From: Anthopleura xanthogrammica
Lineage: Eukaryota; Cnidaria; Anthozoa; Actiniaria; Actiniidae
Direction of reading: 5' to 3'
NCBI GenBank assembly: GCA_964019055.1
Contig: OZ025215.1
Span: forward strand, 3,435,001-3,499,000
DNA length: 64,000 nucleotides
Shown here: one piece after another, positions 22,501 through 37,500 of the stretch
Layout of the letters: each line of letters starts with the position of its first letter
Position numbering within the stretch: the first letter of the stretch is position 1
Made by a program: the position numbers and the translations under genes
The notes under the pieces: generated by a model
What the model was told of the DNA's origin: nothing
The model's database searches: none
What the model saw: the letters and a program-made list of their open reading frames with translations, nothing else

Positions 22501-25500
22501 CAAAGAAGGAATCTTTCCATCCTCTACACCCAAAGGCAATGCGTTGCGAGCTGCAAATACGAAAGAAGAGTCACATATATATTCACAGTTCGGAAATCAT
22601 AAACTCTTTTTCATATCGAAATAATTTTTTTGAACAGATTCGAAGCTTGCTTATTCCTGAGTATACAGTCTGAGATTTACATGGCCGATCTTCTATATAT
22701 AAGCTATCGTACAGAGTCGTCCTTAACTTACCACATCATTGCCAACGAATCATTTTATTGAATGCCAATGCTAAGTAACTGTTCCTTAGCTTAGTTCGGC
22801 GTATAAGAAAATGATGTGCCAACGAAATAATCGAAATTTCTGGTAAACCATATTATTACTTACATGCTCGTCTGACATAAAATTCCGCTCTGAGGGAGAT
22901 GTGTCCTCGCCAGGTTCTTGGGTAGATTCGTACATACTGAGCTGTGAATGTTGGCCTGAATAGATTTTCCTTCAGTGAATTTCGGTCGCGGTTTCCGGGG
23001 AAGACCTGGTTTCGAAAATTAAATTGAAAAAATTGAAAAATGTATTTCTTAAAGTTTTAAAAATAAACATAAATCGTACCTTAGTGAGACTGTTCTTTTT
23101 GTAAGACACCCATCGTCTTCCATTTTGACTGTAACGGATGGTAAAGCTTGTCACCCACTGGTTCGCATCGCTTCGTCCTTGAGTCACAACCTTGTAGATC
23201 TTCTTTGGTGATTTCAAGTTAAACTGAATCCATTGTCTCCTGTTGTTTTTACGAGCTGACCATCCTCCAACTAGATGTCCTCTTCGTTTACGATTGAGAC
23301 GAGCAAGCCATGGGGCATGGTTTTTGTCCCATTTACTTGATGCTGTGATGTATCTGTTGGGTAGACGGCCATTGGAAATGCCACTTGGGAATATATGAGG
23401 TCGGCGAGCTAAAATATATATAAAAAATGCATTTCTTTATATTCAGCTCTAGGCACTTTATTGTATAATGCTTTTAGACAAAGTCAGAGTTGAGCTCACC
23501 ATATCGACGTCCGTAAAGTTCCATCCTCAAAGAAATGTGTCCATGCCAGCTTCTTGGGTAAACACGTACAAAACGTGCTTTAACAGGGCGAACGAATCGG
23601 TTGTATACTATGGAGTTCCTGTTACGGTTACCACGGAATATCTAGAGATAAAAGCAATATATGTTTTACGTTTATACTGCGGCAGAATCGAAAATTGAGT
23701 TGCAAGAGAGAAGAAAAATTGATGCGTAATGTATGTCATTGTGGTTTTCATAACATGTTCTATACCTACAACAACCACTTCTGGGAACTACTCACCACTG
23801 TTCTTCTGCCATGTCTGTATGGTATAAATTGTCTTCCATTTGTACTGTACTTCACGTAGAAGCTTTTCACCCATTGATTTGCGTCTTGTCGTCCTTGGGT
23901 AGCAATACCGGTAACTCGGGCAAGACTTCCAATATCAACCTGAAGCCACTGTCCATGTTTGTTGTGTCTAGAAGACCACGCTCCTGTTCTACGTCCTCGT
24001 CGAACAGAGTTGAGTCTTGCGTTTGATGCTCTGTGGTTGTGGTTCCAGTTTGAAGATGAGCTGAAAGCGCGTTCTGGAATACGACGGTCTTCAATGCCAA
24101 GAGGTAGACGATGAAGACCTGCAAATACCAAATTTACATCCATGATGAATACTTAGAACTTTTACTATTTAGAAGAAGAAAAAAAGCTATAGAGGCCAGT
24201 TGTACATTAGATACTCAAATTGCCTAGAAAGTGAAGTTTTGTCTTCTTTACTGCTTTTAAGACTGAGGGTTAAAATGACTACTGAAAACTTTTCTAATGA
24301 GATATACCGAGTTATTGTTATAAAATGAAAACCAGAAGGGGAGAAAGCGAGTAAATAACCCCCAAAAACACTGCGAATAAATTTACTTCAGAATTAACAA
24401 AAAAAAAAAAAACTAGGCAAAAATGATTATCAACTTTTCTAAAGAGATTTAAATTCTTTTGAATAGATCTACAAACCTGCGTTTCTTCCATACAGCTCCA
24501 GTCTCATTGAAATGTGTGATTTCCAGCTGTACGGATGGATACGAACACTCACTGCTCTGATAGCGGGTCGGATTCGTCGACGAACAACTGTATTACGATT
24601 ACGATTGGCAGCAAATATCTGCAAAAAAAATGCCAATGATTAATCTTATTTATATTGCGAAGTACATTGACGACATTAATACTTTTTATCCTTATTTTGA
24701 TTAAAAGACAAAATATTTTGTATGAATTGCGTACATCAACACCGCAGCAAGAAAAGTAAGCACTGAATTGCAGCTTTGAATTAGACGTTCATTGCGAGTT
24801 TGCCCTGCTCTAATTTCCGTTTGATGGACTCAGAGGTGGTTCGTTTAGGTATCAATAAAAGTTTTTACGATGTACATATTTTGTTTGGGATTTTACTGTC
24901 TTCTACCAATACCCACAGAACTAAAACGAAAGAGACAAAATTGTATTTACGTACCTTAGTTCGACCACGAGACTTGAATGCCGTATAATGTATTTTGTCC
25001 AAACTATAAGTGATATAGTAACGGGTAACCCATTGGTTGGCGTTCTGGCGACCTTGTGTTGCAACAGCCGTGATTCTTTTAGGGCGACGGAAAGTCACCT
25101 AACAATTTAAATTGAAATATTTTTCATATCTATACAAGTTTACCTTAACTTCACAATGTAAGCAAAGGAAATCTTCTTACCTGAATAAACTGGTTACGGT
25201 TGTTATGTCTCGCTGACCAACCACCTTGATATCTTCCTCGTGCACGTTTGTTTAGTCTGCCCAAGAAGGCACCGTGGTACCTGTTCCAGCTTGAGGATGC
25301 ACGGATCTGGTTGTTACGGATACGACCGCTCTGCATACCGAGGGCACGGAACGACACTGGAGGCCTTATTGGTCCTTCTGTAATAAAATAGTCAAGTGTC
25401 ATTCGGTTAAAAATTCAGCGCCTCTGCTTTTCTGAACCCTTTTATCGTTGCTATTGCATTAATATAGACCCCTTACACGTGACGTCAGAGCAGTTCAATT

Positions 25501-28500
25501 TGGAGGGCAAAACAAAAGAATTTTAATCTCGCGAGAATTGGAACCTATTGTTTTGCCCTCCATATTGAGCTGCATTCCGACGTGCTGCAAGGGGTCTATA
25601 ACCTCAAACCACTCATTCTCAGATAAAGTGTACCGATAGCTATTTTGACTGTCTTCAGTGATTAATAATTAATAATAAATTAATAACTTTACTTACGTCT
25701 TCTCTTTCCAAGTAATTCCATTCTCAGTGACATATGTCCTTGGTAGGTTCTTGGATAGATTCTGATGTAACGTGCTCGAATTGCTGGTCTGAGTTGACGA
25801 GTTACAACGGTGTTTCGGTCACTATTGGCCAAGAAGACCTGTTATGAAAATAACCAGACTTTAAAACCCGAAATGATTTTATTTTCTAACCCCATTGCCT
25901 TAACTGGCTCCATGGCTCACAGTCCGGTATAGGCAAGCCATAGGGAAACCCCTGCTGAGATATTTTTTATTTCTTTACACACAAAATTACAATACAGTGA
26001 AAGAACAAAGACAAAGTTGATATTTACAATTTTATAAATATTCTCGGAAACGTGATTTTTCTTAAGATAATGACCGAGGCTTACCCTGACTCGTCTACGG
26101 ACTTTGTATGTTCTGAAGCGTCTTCCATTGTTGCTGTAAGCCACAGTGTATGTCTTGACCCACTGGTTCGTATCTTGACGACCTTGAGTACGAATGCCTG
26201 TGATGGTTGTGTACGCTCCTAAAGCAACCTGAATCCATTGTCCTCGGTTGTTTTTCCTGGTAGACCATCCACCAACCTTTCTTCCACGTCTGACGTTGTT
26301 AAGACGAGCAAGATATGGTGCATGGTTGCCATCCCACTGTGAGGAAGCTCTGATAGCATAGTTGGGGATTTTGCCATCTTCCAAACCAAGAGGGATGCTG
26401 TTAATTCCTGAAATGCAAATTAATTACAATTATTAGTTGGCTGTAATAACAACTCTATTTAATGAGGGTAGCACATAACAGTTGACCCTGTCAAACCTGT
26501 GGCCCTCCAAACCTATGGCATAGTTCAGGTAGATCAGTATTGAAAGGAACTCTGGTTCAGTGCCTTTACGATGGACGTTGAAAATTCATGGTTCCGAATT
26601 TCTTTAGTTACCGTTGCTATCAGCCCTCGTCACAAGCTCATTAATTTAGCTTAAAAATCTCAGAATCAGATACTTTAAGCGCGGAAAAGTGGTTGTAAAA
26701 TGTTTACGCCTTTTACTATCTTTATCTAATTTTACGTTTTTACTATCCCATGAAAACAGGAGAAAAGATTTCTAATGCTTTTTATATTCTTGAAAACAGG
26801 AAAAGTTTTACTTATTTGGGGGACAAAAATTTAGTTTTACTGGGAAAAGTGCACCTACATACAGCAATCGGTCCGCTGTTTTCTGAGTCAGAACCATGAA
26901 TTCAAATGAGTTGAAAAATATAAATTTCATGATTTCTCAAAACATGGGGATACAATTGTTACTTTAAGCTGGGATTCTTTTTTCCTGAGGCTGTCGTACT
27001 TTCAGTATTTTGTATTTCACTCCTTTTGGTCGGGCTGATTAGAAGTAGGTGTGTGAAAAAGAGCTTGGTAAAAGCATGAAAATAATTTGAAAACCTAAAA
27101 AATGCTCATTTGATTAGACTAACTAACAGCACTGTTGTTTTACCCATTGGATCATTTGCTGACGAAATCCTACTGTTCGTAACAATGCGCTAATTTTCTT
27201 GAAGTGCATATCATAAACTTACGTTGGTTGAAACCATAAAGCTCAGCTCTCAGCGAGATGTGTCTATACCAAGTCCATGGGTAGATACGAACAAAGCGTG
27301 CGATGATCGGAGGCTGAAGCAGGTTTGCTTTTACTGTATTGCGATCTCTATTTCCAGGAAGAACCTTTATACGAAAAAAAAAAAAAAAAAGATTCAAAAC
27401 TTCACGAGTTTTTCAGGACATGCATATTTGATTATTTGATATTGGATTTTCTTACAAAACTAAACAATGTTTAACGACTAGCTCCTCAATATGATCTTTA
27501 CACTGAAATAAAATTGAACAAAGTCAAAACAATCACAAAACAAAACAAAACAAAAAAAAAACGAGAAAAAAGTAGCAGTAATGCTTGTCATGTTTTCCTA
27601 TAACATTCAGTATAGATTAGTAAATACCTTGACCACATTGTTCACTTTGTAGGACACCCAGCGTCGTCCGTCCAAACTGTACTTAACAATGTAACTCTTT
27701 ACAAACTGGTTGGCGTGGCTACGACCTTGGGTGGCAATCTTGTAGATCTTTTTAAACCTTCTCAAGTCAAACTGAATCCATTCTCCACGTCTGTTTCTCC
27801 TGGCAGACCATCCACCCATGTACCTGCCTCTTCGCTTGAGATGTAGACGAGCGAGCCATGGGGCATGGTATTTGTTCCATTGACTTGATGCTCTGATGTA
27901 TCTGTTGGGTAGACGCTTGTTTGAAATACCACATGGTCGAGGTAGACGAGGTTTTCCTAAAAAAACAATGACATTAATTGATATTTGAAATAATAAAGAG
28001 GGACGGACAAGCTATTTGGAGTCTTAGGGTAAATAAAACAACAACATCTTAGTATTTTTAAAATGCACAAGCTATGATAGAAACTGAAATATTGTAATAC
28101 ATGTAAGAAATATAACAGCCTGAAGATACTTTTTGCCCTATATAGCCAGATGTTGATATATCAGTTTGAAAACGGACGCATCGTACTAGGAAAAGACTCT
28201 GGCTGGGCTTAAGGAATTATAAAACTACTGTTGATATTCGGCTAAACATGGTAAGCAAAATAAAAAGGTATGGTCAAAAGTTTGTGATGGAAACGGTAAC
28301 ACTCAATAGTAGTTAATGAACGCCGCTAATGATCCTATTGCAGCGCGACGCGCAAAGGTAGGACCACATTTAATGTATTCGCATACTTCTATGCACGGGA
28401 TTTTGTACTTTAAAAAGACACATTTGATGCCAAACTGTCTGGTTTTACAAAAAAAGGGGTGTAAAAACTCGTTTGTAAAAACTCGTTGGGCAGCAAAAAA

Positions 28501-31500
28501 CCTGTGCATAGAAGTATGCCAATATATTAAAAGTGGTCATACTTTTGCGCATCGCGCTGTAACCATAAACGTTTCAAACTTATATTGTTACGACATTACA
28601 AAATATTATCAACTTACTATATCGATGACCATAGACTTCCACTCTCATTGCGATACCACCACGCCAGGATTGTGGGTAGAAACGAACATAGCGAGCGGAG
28701 AAGGGTCGTAGACGGTGGAATACGACCGAATTTCTATTTCTATTACCACGGAAGCTCTGAAAATGTAATTTGGAGGTTTGACATTATTTATTTATTTTTA
28801 AACAAATCTTTTCTTAATTTGGATTCTAAAAACGAAACATATACTTACATAGATACTTCTGCCAGCTCCGTAGAACGGGAATCTTCGTCCGTCTTTACTG
28901 TACTTTAGTCGGTATCTCGTCACCCATTGACTATAGTCTTGTCGTCCCTGGGTAGCAATACCAGTCACGAGGGCCTGGCTTCCAATATCAATTTGCAGCC
29001 ACTGACCATATTTACTAGGTCTAGGACACCACGCCCCTGCTTGTCCTCGTCGATATAAGTTGAGCCTGGCATTTGCCGGTCTGTGTTTATGGTCCCACAT
29101 GGACGAGGCACTCAAAGCTGAATCAGGAATACGGCCGTCTTGGACTCCAAGAGGTAAAGATCTTGTAGCTAAATAAAAATCGAAGAAGACAATTATGATA
29201 GAATTTATGACAACTTTTCCTGTATGGACATATTCAAAATAATTCGCTGTCTACGATATACATTTACTATCATTCCTGTCAATCAGTATGCTGCAGTTTC
29301 TGCAACTATTGTCCGGAAGAAAAAAAACAGGAACAAACAAACAAAAACCAAGAAAATTGAGAAGTTTAAGAAGATTGTATTGTGATATTGATTTAAATTT
29401 AACAACCTTGTACACACCCTTGAAAATACAGATTTATAGACTGACTTATAAATTGGTCTTTTCAGTACACACTCAATCAAGATAACATTATTGAACTTGA
29501 AGGGCCAAGACCAAGGCCGCTGCGTAGTCGAGCAAGTACGGACAATCATGCTCTAGTTAGGATTTCTTTCTAACAACTACACCTACCAAGAAACGTTTTT
29601 CTGGTTGACTTGACTTAGCTTGCAATGAACTTTCTCGTATAAATCTTATCGATAGTGTACTGGAGCACGAATCGAATAAACAGAGCGGGTATTACAGCAG
29701 CATCTCAAAATTCCATTAAACAGATCAACATACCTGCGTTTCGTCCGTACAGTTCAAGTCTCATGGAAATATGACTTTTCCAGCTGAATGGGTGAATGCG
29801 AATGCTTTTTGCTTTGATGTTTGGTCTCAGTATGTGTCGAACTATTCCATTGCGGTTCTTGTTTCCACGGAATACCTTTTCGTTAGCGAAACAATTATAA
29901 TGAAATGTCAGGAAAGGCTTTACCATATAGGAACAAATAAATATACTTATTTCAATAAAGTTAGTCACCTGAAAAGCTATCGGAAGCTGAGACCGACAAG
30001 AATTATAGTTATATACATTTTACATGTTTTCAACTGATTGATAAACTGAATTACTGATGGACTAGTCACAGTTTCACCTCCTGTGAGCATCCTCAAACTG
30101 CAATTTGTATCAAAAGCTTTACTTGTTTGATATGAAATGTTTCCCATGATCCTCATCGATCTCAGTTTTTTTAGGTTTTTTGGTGACTAGCTTTCGTGAA
30201 ATAAGTATGTAAGAGAAAGGTATATACGATTATTTTCTTACATTGGTAATTCATTCTCAACAAAGCATTATTTACAATTCTGGCATAGTTACTTTCCATT
30301 TTAATGAACTCGTCTATGACAGAGACTATGCTAATCTAAAACACCTTTGTACGTGGGTGTATTTGTCATTATAAATTTTGCTACTACCACGTATGATAAA
30401 ATTGACTTTATTGTAGCGCGCATATTGTCGTTTGTACATTTGAATCCTCGCATGTAAATAAAGTAGATCATTCAAGCCCTGAAGACGGACGCTAAGTCCG
30501 AAAGCTTGGCTACAATAAAGTCAATTTTATCATACGTGGTAGTAGCAAAATTTATAATGAGAGACTATGCTGTTAGAAATTCATTTTCTTGCTTACCTTT
30601 CTTCGACCACGAGATAGGTATGGAATGTAGTGTAAGTTATCCAAACTGTAAGTAATGGAGTAACGAGTGACCCATTGGTTGGCATTCTGGCGGCCTTGTG
30701 TAGCAACCGCTGTAATGGTTTTGGGGCGACGGAATTTCACCTTAAACAAAGAACAATAATTTTTTTTTAATGAATCAAGAAAGATGTTTCGTACGATTTA
30801 AGCCGCCTGAAAATTTCCTTTGTAATAATAGATGGAAAAAATTATCTGTTTTTGGGCTTACAATTTCCCTTTCCGAGATTCAAGGGAAGAATTCTTGCAA
30901 CATTAATGGACAAAGTAAAGTGGGAAAATTTTCTAGGAGCAAATGAAAAGGCCATGCCATCCAGGGTTCCTATAATTCCACCATACATTTGTACCCAAAC
31001 TTATTATTTCAAGTTTCAAGAGTCCGAACCTCAACAGGTCAAAACACTACCATTCAATATATTATTACCTGTAAATACTGGTTACGGTTGTTATGTCTTG
31101 CTGACCAACCACCTTGAAGTCGTCCTTTTGCACGTCTGTTAAGTCTGCCCAAGAAGGCACCGTGGTTTCTGTCCCAGTTTGAGGATGCACGGATCTGGTT
31201 GTTACGGATACGACCGCTCTGCATTCCAAGGGCCCGTAATGGTACAGGGCGTCTTATTCCTAAGAATGATTAAAACAACAGCAAAATGAGTCATTGAAAG
31301 CAGCATTATTAAGAAACATATTCAAGTATTTCGCTCTTTGTAAATGTTTGGAGCTCTATAACATAAGCATACCTTTTCGTCTTCCTCTAAAAGCTATTCT
31401 CATAGAGATGTGTGAATGCCAGGTTCGTGGATGGATTCTGATAAACCTTGCTGTTATGTAAGGCTTCAAGAAACGAGCAGCAATTGTGTTTCTGTCCGTG

Positions 31501-34500
31501 TTACCCAGGAACACCTACAAATTTGAAGACAATATTCGATTAATACTTTTATTTACACAATCCAGAAGTATTCGAAGCATTACTACCCCAGTGCGATTAT
31601 ACTACATTTTTACAACATAAAAAGTCGACAAAGATAATCTATGAGGCTTACCCTTACTCTCCTTCTTACTCTGTAGGCCCTGAAGCGCCTACCATTGTTG
31701 CTGTACGACACAGTGTATGTCTTGACCCACTGGTTCGTATCTTGACGACCCTGGGTAAGAATCTTACTGATGGTAGTTGGTCTTAAAAAGTCCACTTGGA
31801 TCCATTGTTTTCTGTTGTTTCGTTTGGCGGACCATGCTCCAGTCTTGCGTCCTTGTCGAACAGTGTTGAGTCGAGCGCGTGATGGTCCATGGTTGCTGTT
31901 CCATTGTGATGAAGCTCTGATAGCCCTGGAAGGAATCTTTTTATCCTCGATACCCAAAGGCAGTACATAGCGAGCTTTGAATAGTAATGGAAAAAACAGA
32001 TTTTTACAAACATTACTATCACTTTCTGATGAACCATACATGTTTATTCAGGCGCATACATGAAACGATAGAAAAAATGTGGCAGACAAAAAGGTAAGAA
32101 GGAACTTGTTAAAAATACTTACAAGCTGGCCTGACGTAGAACTCGGCCCTGAGGGAAATGTGTCCTCGCCATTTTCTTGGATAGATTCGCACATACTGAG
32201 CTGTGATTGGTTGGCTAAAGCAATTTTCCTTTAGCGAATTTCTGTCACGGTTTCCAGGGAAAACCTGTTATATAGAAAAGCTTAGTAGGAATATGTTTCT
32301 CACAAGGACCGCGAACCACCTTAAAAGAGTTGGGGGGAGGGATGCTTAGATTGGAAAATATAGGAGACTTCTATGCAAAGGGTCAAAAGTTGGGGGGTTT
32401 AGATTGGATAACTTAGTGGGTATTAGCTAGACGTGGGAGAGCTATAGAAACACCCCTCCCCCTCCCCCACTGCCATCTCCCCCAACGGTCCCTGTCTCCG
32501 GCAACGAGTTATGTCACTTCTTTTTAACACTTTTTAACACTTTTTTGCAACTAAAAACTGTGTGTCAATAGCATTTAATTGTGGTTACTATTAAACAAAT
32601 GTGTTATTATCCTATTGCCGTCATTTTACCTTAGTGATACTGTTCTTTTTGTACCACACCCATCGTCTTCCATCTTGACTGTAACGGATGATAAAGCTTG
32701 TAACCCACTGGTTCGTATCGCTTCGTCCTTGAGTCACAACCTTGTAGATCTTCTTTGGTGATCTCAAGTTAAACTGAATCCATTGTCCTCTCTTATTTTT
32801 ACGAGCTGACCATCCTCCAACTAGACGTCCACGTCGTTTACGATTCAGACGAGCAAGCCATGGGGCGTGGTTTTTGTCCCATTGACTTGAGGCAGTGATG
32901 TATTTGTTGGGTAGACGGCCATTGGAAATACCACTTGGGAATATTCGAGGACGGCGAGCTAAAAACATAAAAAATATGGAAATATGTTATTTGTTATGCT
33001 TTTCATATTTGTATTTAAAAAAAATAAAACAGTCGAAGTGTCAAACGAAATGCATTTGAGTGATTGTGAAAGCATTTCCGTTTGCTGATTGTTATAAATT
33101 TTTCGATTAGTCCTCTAAGAAGAGCCCTTTAATTTATATATATTATTATATTTATATTTTCATCCTTAGAATTGATGGAAGTATGAGGTAATCTCAAATG
33201 AAATCGATAAGCGATAACTATTACAACCAATACTAAGGATTCTTTCCTTAAATACTGTTTTATTATTATACAAAATTAAACCCTGCACGGTAAAGTAGCT
33301 AGCTTTGATATAGGAATATTTTTTTCTTTTCAAGGAAATGGTCTTTCAATCGATGTATCCCTGCCTGATCCAATTACCCGACCAGTAAGAATTGTCCGTT
33401 CCTTGCAGGCCCTTCACTTGTTTCTTTATATTCTAGAACTGATACTTATAAATATAGCCTTTTACCAAGAACAATTAGAGACTTGAAATCTCTTCCATGA
33501 TTCCGTAGTAGATATCAATATTGTGAACCATTTTAAGGGAATGGCCTTCAGTGTTTTTTCTTAATGCTATAAATGAATCCTTTGTAAGTCACCTATTTAT
33601 TTATTGTGACCATTTCTGTAAGACCGCTGACCGTTTTTAACATTTTTAAGCGTTTTTAACGTAAAGGCTTTCCGAAGTAAAAATTAGTAGAAAGGGTTCT
33701 AAACTAAACTGATAGGTGAATTTATTGTAGATTCTGAAATGTTTGCCTTTAAAAGATCACTAAAAGCAAATCACATATTATTGTGGAGGGGTTAGTACAA
33801 GGAATTTAAATGAGCTCACCATATCGTCGTCCGTACAGCTCCAACCTCATAGAAATGTGTCCATGCCAGCTTCTTGGGTAAATACGTACAAAACGTGCTT
33901 TCAGAGAGCGAACGAATCGGTTGTATACTATGAAGTTCCTGTTACGATTAGCAGGGAATATCTAAAGAGAAAAGCAACAGTATATTAATGTTAATTATAG
34001 TTAATAAAAGAGTGTCTGTTTTTTTAGTAATTACTCATAAAGCATTTATAGATAGGAGTACAACAAAGAAACAGCCAGAAAAAAAGAAAATTAATCTTGG
34101 AAACTCTCTGGTTAAGAAGAGCAAAGCGTATTAACGACAAATTTGTAAATGGAAAAAATTAAGAGTACCTTTTAGAATTGCGATAAAAGAAAGAAACACA
34201 AGTAAAAAAAAAAAAAAAAAAATTAGGGGAATCTTTACTCACCACTGTTCTTCTTCCATGCCTGTAAGGTACAAATCGTCTTCCATTTGTACTATACTTC
34301 ACGTAGAAGCTTTTCACCCATTGATTTGCGTCTTGTCGTCCTTGGGTAGCAATACCGGTAACTCGGGCAAGACTTCCAATATCAACCTGAAGCCACTGTC
34401 CATGTCTGTTGTGTCTAGAAGACCACGCTCCTGTTCTACGTCCTCGTCGAACAGAGTTGAGTCTTGCGTTTGATGCTCTGTGGTTGTTGTCCCAGTTTGA

Positions 34501-37500
34501 AGATGAGCTGAAAGCCCGGTCCGGAATACGACGGTCTTCAACACCAAGAGGTAGACGATTTACAGCTGAAAATAATATTACCATATTAAAATATTTTCAT
34601 GGAAATTTTTTGGATTTTTGAGAGGCTTTCCTAGACTGAATGATATTACTAACCAGCATTTCTTCCGTACAGTTCCAGTCTCATGGAAATGTGTGATTTC
34701 CAACTGACAGGATGGATACGAATACTCAGTGCTTTGATAGCGGGTCGGATTTTTCGACGTATTACTGTGTTACGATTGCGATTGGCGTTGAATATCTAGA
34801 TTAAAAAAATGATATATAAAATAGTTAGTATTTCAGTTCGCTGAACCAATAAAATCTTGACGAGATTTGACGATGATGACAGTTCCAAGAAAAATCTGGG
34901 TATGGTTGGTATGGCATAACGTCCGCAACAGGTGAACTTATCTCATATATCTTAATATTGGCCACTTTGAAAACGAGCAAGGTACAAGGGCGAGTTATGA
35001 GTTTTAATCTAACTAGCAAAAAAGTGTAGTCATCTGAGATAGCATACTGCGCAATATATAGAAAAAATTGAATGGAAATGCGCTTCTGTTTAACAATAAT
35101 ATTAACCCTTTTTTTAACTACAGAGATGGAATCAATGGAAGTTTACCTTGACTCGGCCTTGTGATACAAATCGCGTGTAGCGAATTTTATCCAAACTGTA
35201 GGTTATATAGTAACTCGTGACCCATTGGTTGGCGTTCTGGCGACCTTGTGTTGCAACAGCTGTAACTGTTTTAGGACGACGGAAATTCACCTTGAGAAAA
35301 AAAAAATGAAGTTATCGTCATTTATAAAATAACTGATTCAAAAAATGTTTCTACTGAAAATGTTTCTAAAATGCTTTTTTTCCCTTCTTCTTTCAAACGA
35401 AGAATAAAACAGCATTGGTTAATTTATGTCCTGATTATTTCATTTAAACGTTTCATTCTCTTGTGTTCTCTCACCATATTTAGATCAGACAATCTAAAAC
35501 GGAAAGCTTTCTCCCTTGATGCTAATAAACAATTATTGGATGAGGTTGAGCATAATATCGTAAATTATCAAGACCAAGGCCGTGTTATCTGCCAAAGCCG
35601 TAGGCTGAGGCGGATAAAACGGCCGAGGTCTTGATATTTACGATATCATGCGAAAATCGAATTCAATAATTGTTTTATTATACATTTTGTAAACTAAGAA
35701 TAAATATTTAATTCTGCTTTCGAAAAAATAGCAAATGTATTTCCATTTTCATAATTGTCACCTTTGAACTCGACATGATAAATGTATTATCTGTAGGTAA
35801 AACCTACAGATAATACATTTATCATGTCGAGTTTACACGATATCAGGGATTAGCTGAGGGCTCTTGGCCAATCAGAAGCGAGATAGTGAGTAAAATATAT
35901 AATAATGTTAATTATTAGTGTTTTTTAACATCCTTTTACCTGTATATACTGGTTACGGTTGTTGTATCTTGCTGACCAACCACCTTGATATTTTCCTCGT
36001 GCACGTTTGTTTAATCTGCCCAAGAAGGCACCGTGGTGATGGTTCCAGATTGAGGATGCACGGATCTGGTTGTTACGAATACGACCACTCTGCATTCCGA
36101 GTGCTTTTGATCGTTTTGGGCGCTTTATTGGTGCCTCTGTAACATAAAAACGAAGTGCGTGTTAAATTATTCGCACTCTAATGCGTTAATCATTTTCTAA
36201 AAAAAATTATCAAAGGAAACTATACTTGTCAGGGTTAACATTCTTTAGATAGGAGCCTATAATTACGGAACAAAATCAGCTCAAGTCCACTAAATGTGAA
36301 CTCATTCCATTGTTCGACATGTATTTAAAAATGGGCGTTCAATTTTAAGGGATTTGTCTTTATACAAGGCCCCTCTAGATACCAGCGTTTAGCTGAATGG
36401 GCCACCCTGTGTAAATAAAGGTTACATAAACATAAACATATTGCCCAATCCCGAAAATAAGGATGGTGAATTGTTGACTAAATCCATTACTTACGTTTAC
36501 GTCTTCCAAGTAATTCCATTCTCAGTGACATATGTCCTTGATATGTTCTTGGATAGATTCTGATGTAACGTGCTCGAATTGCTGGTCTCAGTCGACGAGT
36601 TACAACGGTGTTTCGGTCACTATTTCCCTGGAATACCTATAAAATTTATAAAAAGTACCCTTTGTCAATGCTTTCGACAAAGTTTTGAAGACACAAAACA
36701 AAAGAAAATCATATTTGCCCAATTTTAATCACTTCTATAGGCGGTACCCCCGGTTTGCATGATGGCGTTATTTTACTACCACTACCAAGATACTTCGCGA
36801 ATTCATATATTAATCATATATCAAATTTCTATTTCCTCGTAAGAATAGTAAGACAATTGGTGCTTATTAACAGAACAAAAGAAAGTGTACAAAGAATTCT
36901 GGTATTGGTAGTAAATGACGCCATAATGCAAATGCCCTATACTACGATTTCTACATTAATTCGTTGCTTACCCTGACTCGTCTACGGACTTTGTATGTTC
37001 TGAAGCGCCTTCCATTGTTGCTGTAAGCCACAGTGTATGTCTTGACCCACTGGTTCGTATCTTGACGACCTTGAGTACGAATGGCTGTGATAGTTGTGTA
37101 CGCTCCTAAAGCAACCTGAATCCATTGTCCTCGGTTGTTTTTCCTGGTAGACCATCCGCCAACCTTTCTTCCACGTCTGACGTTGTTAAGACGAGCAAGA
37201 TATGGTGCATGGTTACCATCCCACTGTGAGGAGGCTTTGATGGCATAGTTGGGGATTTTGCCATCTTCAAGACCTAGTGGGATTCTGTTGATCCCTGTAT
37301 AGGAATTTTTGTGTGAGTTGGTGTAAGACAAATATCAAACAAACAAACAGACAAACAATAAAATATACTAGCATTTGCTATGTAAAATTATATACATTAT
37401 ATATATACTAGTTGGTAGTATTCTCCGTGCATGAAAAAAAGTTCGTAAGAATAAGAGATCTTCGAGCACTAACCCTGATTGAAACCATAAAGCTCAGCCC

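Noticed and set aside
23811..24026. Plus-strand ORFs opposite the F5/8C exons (also 34258, 42771, 51381 and similar)
   Set aside because: They repeat only because the minus-strand exons repeat; they are antisense frames of arginine-rich coding without splice context.
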